Source: an uncultured Ruminococcus sp. (lineage in GTDB: Bacteria; Bacillota; Clostridia; Oscillospirales; Acutalibacteraceae). Taken from it: a DNA stretch of 41,422 bases. The notes under the pieces were generated by a model. The model was given only the letters and a program-made list of their open reading frames with translations. It was not told the DNA's origin and searched no databases. Shown in pieces: positions 1-7,652 of this stretch (positions are counted from its first letter, which is position 1; every line of letters starts with the position of its first letter). Where the stretch lies: the NCBI GenBank assembly GCA_902792105.1, contig CADAYK010000009.1, forward strand, positions 1 to 41,422, in the 5' to 3' direction. Position numbers and translations under genes: made by a program.

Positions 1-625
1 CTCTCTTGAGGGCTGTGCGGTCACATCTATCAAGATTGACGGCGTTCTTCACGAATTTTCAACTATCCCGGGCGTCAAGGAAGACGTTACGGAAATTGTG
101 CTGAATATGAAAAGTCTTGTTGCCAAGCTGTTTGAAACAAGTCCCAAGGTTGTTGAAATCAACGCCGAAGGTCCCTGCGAGGTAACAGCCGCTGACGTCA
201 TAGGTGATAATGAGGTTGAAATCCTTAATCCCGAGCTTCACATCGCCACACTGGGCGAGGGCGCCAAGCTCAATATGGAAATCACAATTGACAAGGGCAG
301 AGGTTATGTTCCTGCCGAGCGCAACAAGCAGTTAAGCGGCAACAACGTTATCGGTGTTTTGCCGATTGACTCAATCTATACACCTGTATTAAAGGTTAAC
401 TACACTGTTGACAACACCCGTGTCGGTCAAATCACCGACTATGACAAGCTTACGCTTGACGTATGGACAAACGGCGTTATCAACGCGGAAGAGGCTGTGT
501 CTCTTGCGGCTAAGGTACTTACCGAGCACCTTAACCTGTTCGTTAACCTGTCCGACAAGGCTTCCTCTGCCGAGGTTATGGTAGAGAAGGACGACAAGGG
601 CAAGGAAAAGATTCTTGAACATTAA
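1..625 (+). CDS. rpoA: RNA polymerase alpha subunit, 5' end outside the window, reading frame ends early
   Basis: Alpha subunit of RNA polymerase, which assembles the enzyme and contacts upstream promoter DNA and activators. The frame is open from base 2 (reading [20 protein letters not shown]), so the true start lies upstream of the window. The alpha-NTD is recognisable to its end, including [11 protein letters not shown], the [11 protein letters not shown] segment and [11 protein letters not shown]. After the linker ([10 protein letters not shown]) the frame runs into a TAA at 623-625. The rest of the alpha-CTD continues in another frame from base 621 (separate entry), with about 20 conserved residues missing between the two parts. 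As written, the protein would lack its DNA-binding C-terminal domain. Identity is certain; whether the truncation is real is doubtful. Confidence 0.95.
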   Translation, partial: SLEGCAVTSIKIDGVLHEFSTIPGVKEDVTEIVLNMKSLVAKLFETSPKVVEINAEGPCEVTAADVIGDNEVEILNPELHIATLGEGAKLNMEITIDKGRGYVPAERNKQLSGNNVIGVLPIDSIYTPVLKVNYTVDNTRVGQITDYDKLTLDVWTNGVINAEEAVSLAAKVLTEHLNLFVNLSDKASSAEVMVEKDDKGKEKILEH

Positions 626-758
626 CACGGTTGAAGATTTAATTAACAAGTCCGAAGAGGATATGATGAAGGTTCGGAACCTTGGAAGAAAATCTCTCGA
701 GGAAGTTGTGCAAAAGCTCAACTCTCTCGGTTTCAGTCTTCAGAAGGAAGACGAATAA
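621..758 (+). pseudogene. rpoA: Detached remainder of the RpoA C-terminal domain
   Basis: Read from 621, this frame gives [20 protein letters not shown] and then [13 protein letters not shown], ending in a TAA at 756-758. That is the second half of a standard alpha-CTD, including the NLGxKSLxE helix-hairpin-helix. It has no start codon or ribosome site of its own. Relative to family members the missing piece is the first alpha-CTD helix block, the TIEELxLSVRSxNCLKRA type of sequence, which carries the arginine equivalent to E. coli R265. The frame differs from that of the N-terminal part, so the lost length is not a multiple of three (about 59 bases by my estimate). It is followed directly by rplQ, the normal operon neighbour. 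Confidence 0.85.
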
Positions 759-794
759 ATTACCCTTTTATATGACGGTAAAGGAGTGAATAAA

Positions 795-1136
795 ATGCCA
801 GGTACAAGAAAGCTGGGAAGAACAACTGCTCAGAGAACCGCTATGCTCCGTGCAATGGTTACTTTCCTTCTCGAAAACGGCAAAATCGAAACAACAAATA
901 CTCGTGCCAAGGAAGTTCAGGCTATGGCAGAGAAGATGATAACAACCGCTAAGAACAATACTCTTCACAACAGACGTATGGTTTTGTCCTTTGTAACTAA
1001 GGAAGATGTTGTTACAAAGCTCTTCTCCGAAATCGCGCCCAAGTATGCTGACCGTAACGGCGGCTACACCAGAGTGACCAAAATCGGTCCCCGCCGCGGC
1101 GACGGTGCTGAAATGGCTATTATTGAGCTTATCTGA
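795..1136 (+). CDS. rplQ: 50S ribosomal protein L17
   Basis: Large-subunit ribosomal protein bL17, 113 residues. It begins [14 protein letters not shown] and ends with the typical [21 protein letters not shown] segment, so it looks complete. A GTG at 786 is in frame, but the AAGGAG at 781-786 is placed 8 bases before the ATG at 795, and the family usually begins MPGTRKLG or similar, so 795 is chosen. It is the last gene of the rpo/ribosomal operon, 36 bases after the rpoA remainder, and is followed by a strong terminator. Confidence 0.95.
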   Translation: MPGTRKLGRTTAQRTAMLRAMVTFLLENGKIETTNTRAKEVQAMAEKMITTAKNNTLHNRRMVLSFVTKEDVVTKLFSEIAPKYADRNGGYTRVTKIGPRRGDGAEMAIIELI

Positions 1137-1158
1137 TTGCACTGATTTAAAATTTTTC

Positions 1159-1184
1159 AAGACCGGCCTTGTGCCGGTCTTTTT
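1159..1184 (+). terminator. Terminator of the rpoA-rplQ operon
   Basis: AGACCGGC and GCCGGTCT form an 8-bp stem (1160-1167 with 1173-1180, extendable by one A-T pair) around a 5-base loop, followed by a T run. It lies 23 bases after the rplQ stop. Confidence 0.9.
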
Positions 1185-1243
1185 ATCTGAACAGATTACA
1201 ACCGTTGCGGACAGGTAAATATGTTCACATACACTTTTTACTA

Positions 1244-1272
1244 TTGACACGGCGAAATATTTGTCGTAAACT
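1244..1272 (+). promoter_or_regulatory. Sigma-A type promoter of the lipoprotein pair
   Basis: TTGACA at 1244-1249, a 17-bp spacer, and TAAACT at 1267-1272. It lies about 40 bases upstream of the first lipoprotein start and just after the rplQ terminator. Confidence 0.7.
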
Positions 1273-1310
1273 TAATATATATACAAGTGTTTGTAAACAT
1301 GGAGGAGATT

Positions 1311-1970
1311 ATGAGGAAAAGATATATTATAGCAGTTTTGCTTGCCTGTACCGCGCTGCCGTCGCTGCTGATGTCAGGCTGCACCGCTTCACCGGATAAA
1401 AAAGAATCCAAACCGGCGGCTACTGCAGATTCCGCAAATACTTCAAAAGTAACGGCGGACGTCAACAGCAAGATCTTTCACGGCAAAAACTCTAAGGAAA
1501 AAATAGAAGCTTTAATTAACTCCAAGGCTATGAAGGACAAGAAGTCAAAGTTTGTTAAGAACGCCAAAAGCAAGGGCTATAATTTTGATATGTCATACGG
1601 CGAGGACGAAAAGCACAATCCTTTGTTGATATTTAAATATACCGCGAAAAGCGGCATAAGCGAGGACAACAAGAAGAAAATGGAAAATTCGCTTGAAAGC
1701 AACAGCGAATATATGGATAACCTTGCTTTGTCAATGCAGCAAAATATGGGTATCAGCGACGCTGCTGTCAGGGTGATCGTTACGGATAGCAACAGCGAAA
1801 TCAGCTGTATATCTAATGATTATTCCGGCAAGCACAGTGATCCCAATGAACCGGAAATTCCGCCTGAGACCGCCACCGGCGAGCAGTCGTCCTCTGGCAA
1901 TCAAACAGAAAGCGACGTACAGTCCGTTGACGGCGGTGAAAATTTTTCCGGCGGTTTTCTTGATGAATAA
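1311..1970 (+). CDS. DUF4854-like lipoprotein, first of a tandem pair
   Basis: Predicted membrane-anchored lipoprotein of 219 residues. The signal peptide (MRKR, then a hydrophobic stretch) ends in a lipobox at LLMSGC, with C24 as the lipidated cysteine. The start at 1311 follows GGAGGA at 1301-1306; upstream in-frame GTG (1287) and ATG (1299) would give an unusual N-terminal extension. The body (residues ~55-160) has a helix rich in Lys, then FDMSYGEDEKHNPLLIFKYT and a VRVIVTD strand, which resembles DUF4854 proteins of clostridia; this is recognition from memory. The last ~40 residues are Ser/Glu/Pro/Gly-rich and probably disordered. Function unknown. The second gene has the same plan. Confidence 0.75.
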   Translation: MRKRYIIAVLLACTALPSLLMSGCTASPDKKESKPAATADSANTSKVTADVNSKIFHGKNSKEKIEALINSKAMKDKKSKFVKNAKSKGYNFDMSYGEDEKHNPLLIFKYTAKSGISEDNKKKMENSLESNSEYMDNLALSMQQNMGISDAAVRVIVTDSNSEISCISNDYSGKHSDPNEPEIPPETATGEQSSSGNQTESDVQSVDGGENFSGGFLDE

Positions 1971-2002
1971 TTAACTGCTTATATTAAAAAGAGGTGTGTG
2001 AA

Positions 2003-2392
2003 ATGAAAAGGAAAGTAATTGCCCTTCTGTTGGCATCGGCTGCGGTTTTATGCGTGATTTTTGCAGGCTGCAGCAATCCCGAGGAGGCAAAGGTTAACAG
2101 CTTTATTAATGATAATACTTCATACTCAACCCAGATCGCAAATTTAAAAAGCCTTTACGAGGACGCTATGGAGGTTAAATCCTACGGCAAAGGTAAAGAT
2201 TTGGTTATTGAGCTTAATGTAAAGGCATCGATCGAGGGCGATATGAACGAAAGCGATCTCGGCGGAGTTGAGGAAAGTCTTCGTCCTTATCTGATAAGCC
2301 TGCGTGATACAACCGAAAACAACGAATCCAACATAATCTATATTGTAAAGGATAAAAACGGCAAGGAAATCGTAAACAAGACGATTTCTTAA
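2003..2392 (+). CDS. DUF4854-like lipoprotein, second of a tandem pair
   Basis: Lipoprotein of 129 residues with a signal peptide and lipobox IFAGC (C23). The GAGGTG at 1991-1996 precedes the ATG at 2003; a GTG at 1994 overlaps the ribosome site itself. The core follows the same plan as the upstream gene: a helix (FINDNTSYSTQIANLKSLYE), a strand ending LVIELNVKA, another helix, and a final strand NIIYIVKDKNGKEI. It is probably a diverged duplicate sharing the promoter at 1244-1272, since the gap between the genes is 32 bases. It lacks the acidic C-terminal tail of the first copy. Function unknown. Confidence 0.75.
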   Translation: MKRKVIALLLASAAVLCVIFAGCSNPEEAKVNSFINDNTSYSTQIANLKSLYEDAMEVKSYGKGKDLVIELNVKASIEGDMNESDLGGVEESLRPYLISLRDTTENNESNIIYIVKDKNGKEIVNKTIS

Positions 2393-2441
2393 CGCCACTG
2401 CACTTATGACATACTAAACCAGACAAAAAAACAGCAAATAT

Positions 2442-2475
2442 GCGGCATACCGGGCGGTGTGCCGTGTTTATTTTT
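2442..2475 (+). terminator. Terminator after the lipoprotein pair
   Basis: CGGCATACC (2443-2451) pairs with GGTGTGCCG (2456-2464), with one G-T pair, around a GGGC loop. It is followed by GTTTATTTTTG. Confidence 0.75.
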
Positions 2476-2489
2476 GTAGCTTATTTTTG

Positions 2490-2518
2490 TTGACTAATAT
2501 TGTGATTTAATGTAAAAT
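2490..2518 (+). promoter_or_regulatory. Promoter of the MBOAT/DHHW operon
   Basis: TTGACT at 2490-2495, a 17-bp spacer, and TAAAAT at 2513-2518, 37 bases before the GTG start of the acyltransferase. Confidence 0.75.
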
Positions 2519-2555
2519 AACAATGTATGTGCAATTATAGTAGAGGGGTGATAGT

Positions 2556-3956
2556 GTGGTATTTTCAAGCTTAGTATTTCTTTTTGCGTATTTACCGATT
2601 ACTTTGCTGATATATTACATTGTTCCGAGAAAAGGCAGAAACCTGTTTCTGTTCTTTATCAATTTGGTTTTCTACGGCTGGGGCGAGCCAATGCTCGTTT
2701 TCCTCATGCTGTTCAACGTATTGTTCAACTACGTCGGCGGCTGGCTTGTAGACAAGTACCGTCAGGATGCAAAAAAGAAAAAACTGTTTTTGGTTTTGAC
2801 TTGTGTTCTTGATATAGGAATTTTGGCTGTGTTTAAGTACACGGGAATGATAACCGATACGCTGAATATGCTGCCGTTTTTGAATATTCCCGATCTGCAA
2901 ATAAGCCTGCCTATCGGCATTAGCTTCTACACCTTCCAGACCATGAGTTATGTTATCGACGTTTACCGCGACGACGCTCCCGTCAGCAAGAGCTTTATCA
3001 ACTTTGGTACCTATTTGGCGCTGTTTCCGCAGCTTATTGCCGGTCCTATCGTAAGATACCGCGACGTTGCCGACCAAATGATCAACCGCCGCGAGACAAT
3101 GGCGCAGTTCACCAAGGGCGTTAAGATTTTTTGTATAGGTCTCGGCAAAAAGGTTCTCATAGCAAATCAGATGGGAATAATCACAAAGGCTCTGTTTGAA
3201 ACCACACACATCGAGCCCCACGGTATTTTGGGAACATGGTTTGGCATTTTAGCCTACACCTTCCAGATATACTTTGATTTTTCGGGTTATTCCGATATGG
3301 CATGCGGACTGGGCAATATGCTCGGCTTTGAGTTCCTCAAAAACTTTAACTATCCGTACATCTCAAGGTCAATCACCGAATTTTGGCGCAGGTGGCATAT
3401 TTCGCTGTCGACCTGGTTCAAGGAATATGTTTACATTCCGCTCGGCGGCAACCGCAAGGGTGTAAAACGCCAGATCATCAACCTTCTGATCGTATGGGGA
3501 TTAACCGGACTTTGGCACGGAGCGGCTTACAACTTTATCTTTTGGGGCTTGTTTTACGGACTGCTGCTTATTCTTGAGAAATTTGTGCTCAAAAAGTTTT
3601 TGGACAGGCTTCCGTCATTTTTGCAGCATTTCTATACGCTGTTCATCGTTTTGATCGGCTGGACGCTGTTCTACTTTACCGACGTTAACCAGCTTTTCGC
3701 TACACTCGGCGATATGTTTAATCTCAACAACGGCTTGATCAGCAATAATACACTCAACCTTTTCCTGAGCAATCTGCCTGTGCTGATCGTCGCGGGCGTT
3801 GCCAGCACTCCGCTTGCGGCAAAGCTTTATGAAAGGTTTAAGAACGTAAGATTTATGTGGGTTGCCGAAACATTGTTTGTTGCGGCTGTGCTTTTCCTCA
3901 GCACGGCAAGCCTTGTTGACCAAAGCTACAACCCGTTCCTTTACTTTAGATTTTAA
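2556..3956 (+). CDS. MBOAT-family membrane O-acyltransferase (AlgI/DltB type)
   Basis: Polytopic enzyme of 466 residues that should move acyl (usually acetyl) groups across the membrane onto an extracellular polymer. MBOAT hallmarks are visible: the family-typical N-terminus VFSSLVFLFAYLP, PQLIAGPIVRY (~158-168), FWRRWHISLSTWFKEYVYIP (276-295, His281) and GLWHGAAYNFIFW (318-330), whose His321 matches the catalytic histidine of AlgI. Length fits AlgI-like proteins. GTG start with AGAGGGGTG at 2543-2550. The next gene encodes a DHHW/AlgX-like protein, the usual partner in alginate-type acetylation pairs. No dlt genes are nearby, so D-alanylation is less likely. The substrate polymer cannot be told from the sequence. 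Confidence 0.9.
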   Translation: MVFSSLVFLFAYLPITLLIYYIVPRKGRNLFLFFINLVFYGWGEPMLVFLMLFNVLFNYVGGWLVDKYRQDAKKKKLFLVLTCVLDIGILAVFKYTGMITDTLNMLPFLNIPDLQISLPIGISFYTFQTMSYVIDVYRDDAPVSKSFINFGTYLALFPQLIAGPIVRYRDVADQMINRRETMAQFTKGVKIFCIGLGKKVLIANQMGIITKALFETTHIEPHGILGTWFGILAYTFQIYFDFSGYSDMACGLGNMLGFEFLKNFNYPYISRSITEFWRRWHISLSTWFKEYVYIPLGGNRKGVKRQIINLLIVWGLTGLWHGAAYNFIFWGLFYGLLLILEKFVLKKFLDRLPSFLQHFYTLFIVLIGWTLFYFTDVNQLFATLGDMFNLNNGLISNNTLNLFLSNLPVLIVAGVASTPLAAKLYERFKNVRFMWVAETLFVAAVLFLSTASLVDQSYNPFLYFRF

Positions 3957-3979
3957 AACGCATAATTCAGGTGATAAAT

Positions 3980-5191
3980 ATGACGCATTATGCTAACAGC
4001 AAAGGCGGCAGACACTACGCCGTCGAGGAAAACCGACCCGAAAACAGCGTGCCTGCGTATATACCGGGACTGCTGTTTGTTGGTTTTATATTTGCAATGG
4101 CGATATGGTTTATCTTTAATCCGAAGCTTGACTACAGCTCGTCTGAGAAAAGATACCTTCAAAAGTTTCCGGAAACATCGTTTGAAAAAATATCAAGCGG
4201 AGACTTCGGCAGGGACTTTGAAACTTTTTTTGCCGACCATTTTCCGGCGCGTAACATGTGGGTAGGTGTTAACGCCTACGCCGCGCTTTATGAGGGTAAC
4301 AACGGCGCCAAGGATATTTACAACTGCAAATACGGTTACCTTATTAACAAACCCGTTTCCGAGGACAACGGCATAAAGAAAAACATTGACGCTGTTGTGG
4401 ACTTTAAAAACCTTGATCCGGTCAAAAATATTCCTATGTCGGTCATGCTTGCTCCGTCAACCGGATATGTGTGCGAGGACGTGCTGCCGTTTATTCATAA
4501 CGAGTACAAGGACGACGAATACTTTACCGATATTACCAACACACTCTCTCAAAACGGCATAAGCTTTGTTGACCTTCGCGACACCTTTAAGGCGGCGTAC
4601 AAGGAGGGCAGCCAGCTCTATTACAGAACCGACCACCACTGGACAACGCGCGGCGCTTACACGGCATATTCGCGTTACTGTAATTCGCTCGGCATAATTC
4701 CGCCGCAGGAAAGCGTGTTCAGCATTGAGCACTATCCCGGCTTTTACGGAACAACATATTCCTCAAGCGGCTTCTGGCTTACCAACCCCGACGAAATCGA
4801 GGTTTGGAACAATAAGGCCAACACCGCCGACAATATCCACGTGAAAATCACCGAGGGCACGGAAACTCAGGAATACGATTCAATGTTCTTCTATGACCAC
4901 CTCAACGAGGACGACAAGTATCCTGTGTTTATCGACGGTAACCACGCCTACACCGAGATCACCAACACCAAGGCGCAAAAGGGAACGCTGATCGTTATAA
5001 AAGACAGCTTCAGCCACAGCATGGCTCCGTTCCTCGCCGAAACCTATAAAAAGGTTATTCTTATAGATATGCGTTACTTCAAAATGGAGAACGTTTCGGC
5101 TGTGGTTCAGCGCGAAAATCCCGAACAGCTCCTTGTGCTCTACGGAATCGACAACCTCGCCAACGATACCGATTTGGTGTGGCTGCAGTAA
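3980..5191 (+). CDS. DHHW/AlgX-AlgJ-like membrane-anchored acetyltransferase partner
   Basis: 403-residue protein with one N-terminal membrane anchor (about residues 27-46) and a large extracytoplasmic domain. It carries the DHHW signature in YYRTDHHWTTRGAY (DHHW at 218-221), and near the C-terminus GTLIVIKDSFSHS, which resembles the Ser-containing motif of SGNH-like AlgX/AlgJ enzymes. In such pairs the MBOAT protein delivers an acetyl group and this protein transfers it to the polysaccharide (family knowledge). AGGTGA at 3969-3974 sets the ATG at 3980; a GTG at 3971 overlaps the ribosome site. It starts 23 bases after the MBOAT gene, so the two are co-transcribed. Confidence 0.85.
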   Translation: MTHYANSKGGRHYAVEENRPENSVPAYIPGLLFVGFIFAMAIWFIFNPKLDYSSSEKRYLQKFPETSFEKISSGDFGRDFETFFADHFPARNMWVGVNAYAALYEGNNGAKDIYNCKYGYLINKPVSEDNGIKKNIDAVVDFKNLDPVKNIPMSVMLAPSTGYVCEDVLPFIHNEYKDDEYFTDITNTLSQNGISFVDLRDTFKAAYKEGSQLYYRTDHHWTTRGAYTAYSRYCNSLGIIPPQESVFSIEHYPGFYGTTYSSSGFWLTNPDEIEVWNNKANTADNIHVKITEGTETQEYDSMFFYDHLNEDDKYPVFIDGNHAYTEITNTKAQKGTLIVIKDSFSHSMAPFLAETYKKVILIDMRYFKMENVSAVVQRENPEQLLVLYGIDNLANDTDLVWLQ

Positions 5192-5213
5192 AAAGTTAAT
5201 ACAGATACTAATT

Positions 5214-5241
5214 AAGGGTTCGGCTTGCACCGAACCCTTTT
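5214..5241. terminator. Bidirectional terminator between convergent genes
   Basis: AAGGGTTCGG (5214-5223) pairs with CCGAACCCTT (5230-5239) around a 6-base loop. A T tail on the plus strand and A-rich sequence upstream let it serve both the DHHW gene and the GH13 gene. Confidence 0.9.
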
Positions 5242-5247
5242 GTCATA

Positions 5248-6780
5248 TTAATTTGTATGAATCATCAAGAAGCTTTGCGGCTGCATTTTTATTTTGCCGT
5301 CAATAATTTCGGCGCTGCCGATTTTATAGATAACATCGCCGTCGTAACGGGTGTCAATCTCGAATTCGCTGTCGAGCGGATTGAAGAACATCACAAGCTC
5401 GCCTCTGCGGAAGGCAAAGGGGATTTTGCCCTGCTCGCTCATAAATTCAAGCTCGCCGTTGCCGTGAAGATCCTCGTGCTTTCTGCGCAGGCGTATAAGG
5501 TCGGTAACCACACGGTATATACTGTCGGGGTCGTCCTTTTGGTTTTCAACCGTAGGAGCGCCGGCGCTTTTGTCAACCGGCAGATACGGCTCGTCGCTTT
5601 CCGAGAAACCGAGATTTTTGCCTTCGCCCCACTGCATTGGTGTTCGTGAGCCGGTACGGGAGAAGCCGCCTTCCTTGCTGACAAGGTCAGCCTGATAGCG
5701 CATTCCTATTTCGTCGCCGTAATACAAGAACGGCACGCCCGGCATGGTAAAGATAAACGCGTTAACAAGCTTGATCGCCTGCTTGTCGAGGTAGGCGGTA
5801 ACACGCGGCATATCGTGGTTGTTTGTCATAAAGCAAATGTAGCCATTGTCCTTGGTGCGGTTGTAGGCAGGCAGATATTCGTCTGTAAAAGCCTGCAAAT
5901 TGCCCCTGCCGTTTTTGTTGAACACAGCCTCGTCGCCCCAGTCGCCGTAACGGAACAGGCGGCTGTAGCCGTTGCCGTAGTGGTCAAGGTAAAAATCCAT
6001 ATGGAATCCGGCGTCGTTTATGGCACGCTCGGGGAAGCTCCATTCCGCCACCATTGCCGCTTCGGGATATTCGGCGTCGAGCATATCGCGAACTCCGCGC
6101 CAGATTTTGGCGGTGGCGTACTTTGCGTCGTCATTTTTAACCAGTGAATCTGCCATATCAACACGGAAGCCGTCGGCGCCCTTGTCAAGCCAAAAACGCA
6201 TTATGTCCTTGATCGCTTCGGCGGTTTTAAGGCAGTCGGGATGGTCGCAGGGCAGCTGCCACTCGGGATGGGTTATTCTGTCAAAGCCGTAGTTCAAGGC
6301 GGGCTGCGAGCTGAAGTAATTGACCATGTAGTTTCCGTTGCGTTCGCATATACCGCACATCATTCGGTATTCGGGCGGAGCGTCCCAAACGGTTTTTGTG
6401 AAGATATAGCGGTTGCTGAGCTCGCTTTCGGCGGCCTTTTTTGCTTCAAGGAACCACGGATGGGTATCGGAAGTGTGGCCGGGAATAAGGTCGAGCAAAA
6501 TTTTGATCCCCCTGCTGTGAGCCTCGCTGAAAAGCTGAACCAGATCCTCGTTTGTTCCGTAACGCGGCGCTACCTTTTTGTAATCGCGAACATCGTATCC
6601 GGCGTCCATAAACGGAGAATCATACACGGGATTAAGCCAGATCGCGTTGCAGCCGAGACCGCTTACATAATCAAGCTTTTGAATAATGCCCTGAATATCG
6701 CCGATTCCGTCTCCGTTTGAATCGTAGAAGCTCTGGGGATAAATTTCGTAAAAAACTGCGTCATGAAGCCATTTAGGCAT
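5248..6780 (-). CDS. GH13 alpha-glucosidase / oligo-1,6-glucosidase family enzyme
   Basis: Cytoplasmic glycoside hydrolase of 510 residues without a signal peptide, expected to hydrolyse short alpha-glucans taken up by the cell. It has the GH13 order: calcium-type loop DSNGDGIGD (20-28), HTSDTHPWF (102-110), GFRVD with nucleophile D208, VAEWS with acid/base E246, and NNHDMPR with D323. The C-terminal beta domain is present. Region I reads DLIPGHTSD, with Gly where many members have Asn. The exact specificity (1,4 versus 1,6 bonds, or transfer) cannot be settled. Start: AAAGGA lies 8 bases before the ATG at 6780; an ATG at 6789 overlaps that ribosome site. It has its own promoter and stands alone. 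Confidence 0.9.
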   Translation of the reverse strand: MPKWLHDAVFYEIYPQSFYDSNGDGIGDIQGIIQKLDYVSGLGCNAIWLNPVYDSPFMDAGYDVRDYKKVAPRYGTNEDLVQLFSEAHSRGIKILLDLIPGHTSDTHPWFLEAKKAAESELSNRYIFTKTVWDAPPEYRMMCGICERNGNYMVNYFSSQPALNYGFDRITHPEWQLPCDHPDCLKTAEAIKDIMRFWLDKGADGFRVDMADSLVKNDDAKYATAKIWRGVRDMLDAEYPEAAMVAEWSFPERAINDAGFHMDFYLDHYGNGYSRLFRYGDWGDEAVFNKNGRGNLQAFTDEYLPAYNRTKDNGYICFMTNNHDMPRVTAYLDKQAIKLVNAFIFTMPGVPFLYYGDEIGMRYQADLVSKEGGFSRTGSRTPMQWGEGKNLGFSESDEPYLPVDKSAGAPTVENQKDDPDSIYRVVTDLIRLRRKHEDLHGNGELEFMSEQGKIPFAFRRGELVMFFNPLDSEFEIDTRYDGDVIYKIGSAEIIDGKIKMQPQSFLMIHTN

Positions 6781-6821
6781 AAAAATCATCCTTTCGTTTT
6801 ATTATATAAACATCCAAGTTC

Positions 6822-6850
6822 ATTCTACCATCTTTTTTCTTATTTGGCAA
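6822..6850 (-). promoter_or_regulatory. Promoter of the GH13 gene
   Basis: On the minus strand TTGCCA (6850-6845), a 17-bp spacer and TAGAAT (6827-6822). No clear cre-like operator was seen. Confidence 0.7.
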
Positions 6851-6872
6851 TATAATTTCCAATAAAAATCAC

Positions 6873-6901
6873 TTGCAAGTTTCGGTTAAAGCGCATATTA
6901 T
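6873..6901 (+). promoter_or_regulatory. Promoter of the MecA-like gene
   Basis: TTGCAA at 6873-6878, a 17-bp spacer, and TATTAT at 6896-6901. It lies back-to-back with the GH13 promoter, only 22 bp apart, so the two could affect each other. Confidence 0.7.
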
Positions 6902-6937
6902 GTAAATATATTGGTTTGTAAACAGAGGTGTTGATTT

Positions 6938-7495
6938 TTGACGGTTAACAGGTTGAGTAACGACAGGGTGCTTATTACCCTTTGTCATAAGGATATGGAT
7001 GATTTTTTGCTCGATTTTAAAAGCATGAGCCTCAGTGACAGCCACTCGCGGCGAGTTATAATGAGAATAATGCAGGTTGCGTGCCGCCGGTCGGGAATAA
7101 GCGTAAGCGGAAAAAGCGTCAATGTTGAGGCATTGCAGCTCGGGGACGGCTGCTGTTTGCTTGTTACGGTCGCAGGCAGCCGCCGCGGTCACACTTACCG
7201 CGTAAAAAAGAGCAGTCTGAGCTTTTGCTACAAGGCGCCAAGCCTTGACGCTCTGCTCGATATTATAGAAAGGCTGTACAAACTGAATATACTTTGTTCC
7301 AAAAACGCCGTATTTGAGCTGAACGGCGATTATTTTTTAATTTTTGATAATTACATTCCAAAGCAGTTTCGCGGTATACTCAGCGAGTTTGCGCAAAAAA
7401 CAGGCGGCGGAATAACCGCCGCGAGGGTTAGGGAATACGGCACCGCGGTTTGCGCGCGCAACGCGGTGGCGCACATAGGAAGATATCTATTGTAA
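6938..7495 (+). CDS. MecA-like adaptor protein (ClpC adaptor family)
   Basis: 185-residue protein resembling the MecA/YpbH adaptor family, which hands substrates to the ClpCP protease. Similarities are the N-terminal substrate-binding type segment (TVNRLSNDRVLITLCHKDMDD), a charged middle, and a C-terminal half with YFLIFDNYIPKQFRGILSEFA and the EYG region that fits the ClpC-binding domain. The assignment is by resemblance and the N-terminal match is weak. The start is TTG at 6938, set by AGAGGTG at 6924-6930; no better ATG is available. The last codons overlap the first of four phased TTGTAA repeats. Single gene with its own promoter. Confidence 0.6.
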   Translation: MTVNRLSNDRVLITLCHKDMDDFLLDFKSMSLSDSHSRRVIMRIMQVACRRSGISVSGKSVNVEALQLGDGCCLLVTVAGSRRGHTYRVKKSSLSFCYKAPSLDALLDIIERLYKLNILCSKNAVFELNGDYFLIFDNYIPKQFRGILSEFAQKTGGGITAARVREYGTAVCARNAVAHIGRYLL

Positions 7496-7528
7496 TCTTA
7501 TTGTAATCTCATTGTAATCTTTTTGTAA
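7490..7528. repeat. Four TTGTAA boxes phased at 11 bp
   Basis: TTGTAA occurs at 7490, 7501, 7512 and 7523, each exactly 11 bp after the last, with spacers TCTTA, TCTCA and TCTTT. On the minus strand the boxes read TTACAA. Direct repeats with one-helical-turn spacing are typical of OmpR/PhoP-type response-regulator sites. The first box overlaps the stop codon of the MecA-like gene. A possible -10 (TATAAA, 7536-7541) follows the last box on the plus strand. Confidence 0.6.
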
Positions 7529-7566
7529 CCCTAATTATAAAAAAGCGACCGCAAGCGATCGTATAC

Positions 7567-7652
7567 AAGAAGAAGAAAAAGAAGAAGAAAAAGAAGAAGA
7601 AAAATAAAAAGAAAAATAAAAAGAAAAATAAAAAGAAAAATAAAAAGAAAAA
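7567..7652. repeat. Low-complexity A/G tract built from 12-bp units
   Basis: Nearly pure purine sequence on the plus strand. Three units of AAGAAGAAGAAA type are followed by four units of AATAAAAAGAAA type, ending at AAAAAC. In one frame it codes for lysine with regular asparagines, but no ATG, GTG or TTG precedes it after the stop at 7504-7506. Together with the hairpin that follows, it fills the 268-bp gap between the convergent MecA-like and glycosyltransferase genes. Confidence 0.85.

Noticed and set aside
605..640. Programmed ribosomal frameshift joining the two rpoA parts
   Set aside because: A shift could reconnect the frames but not restore the ~20 missing conserved residues, and no slippery heptamer or stimulatory structure is visible.
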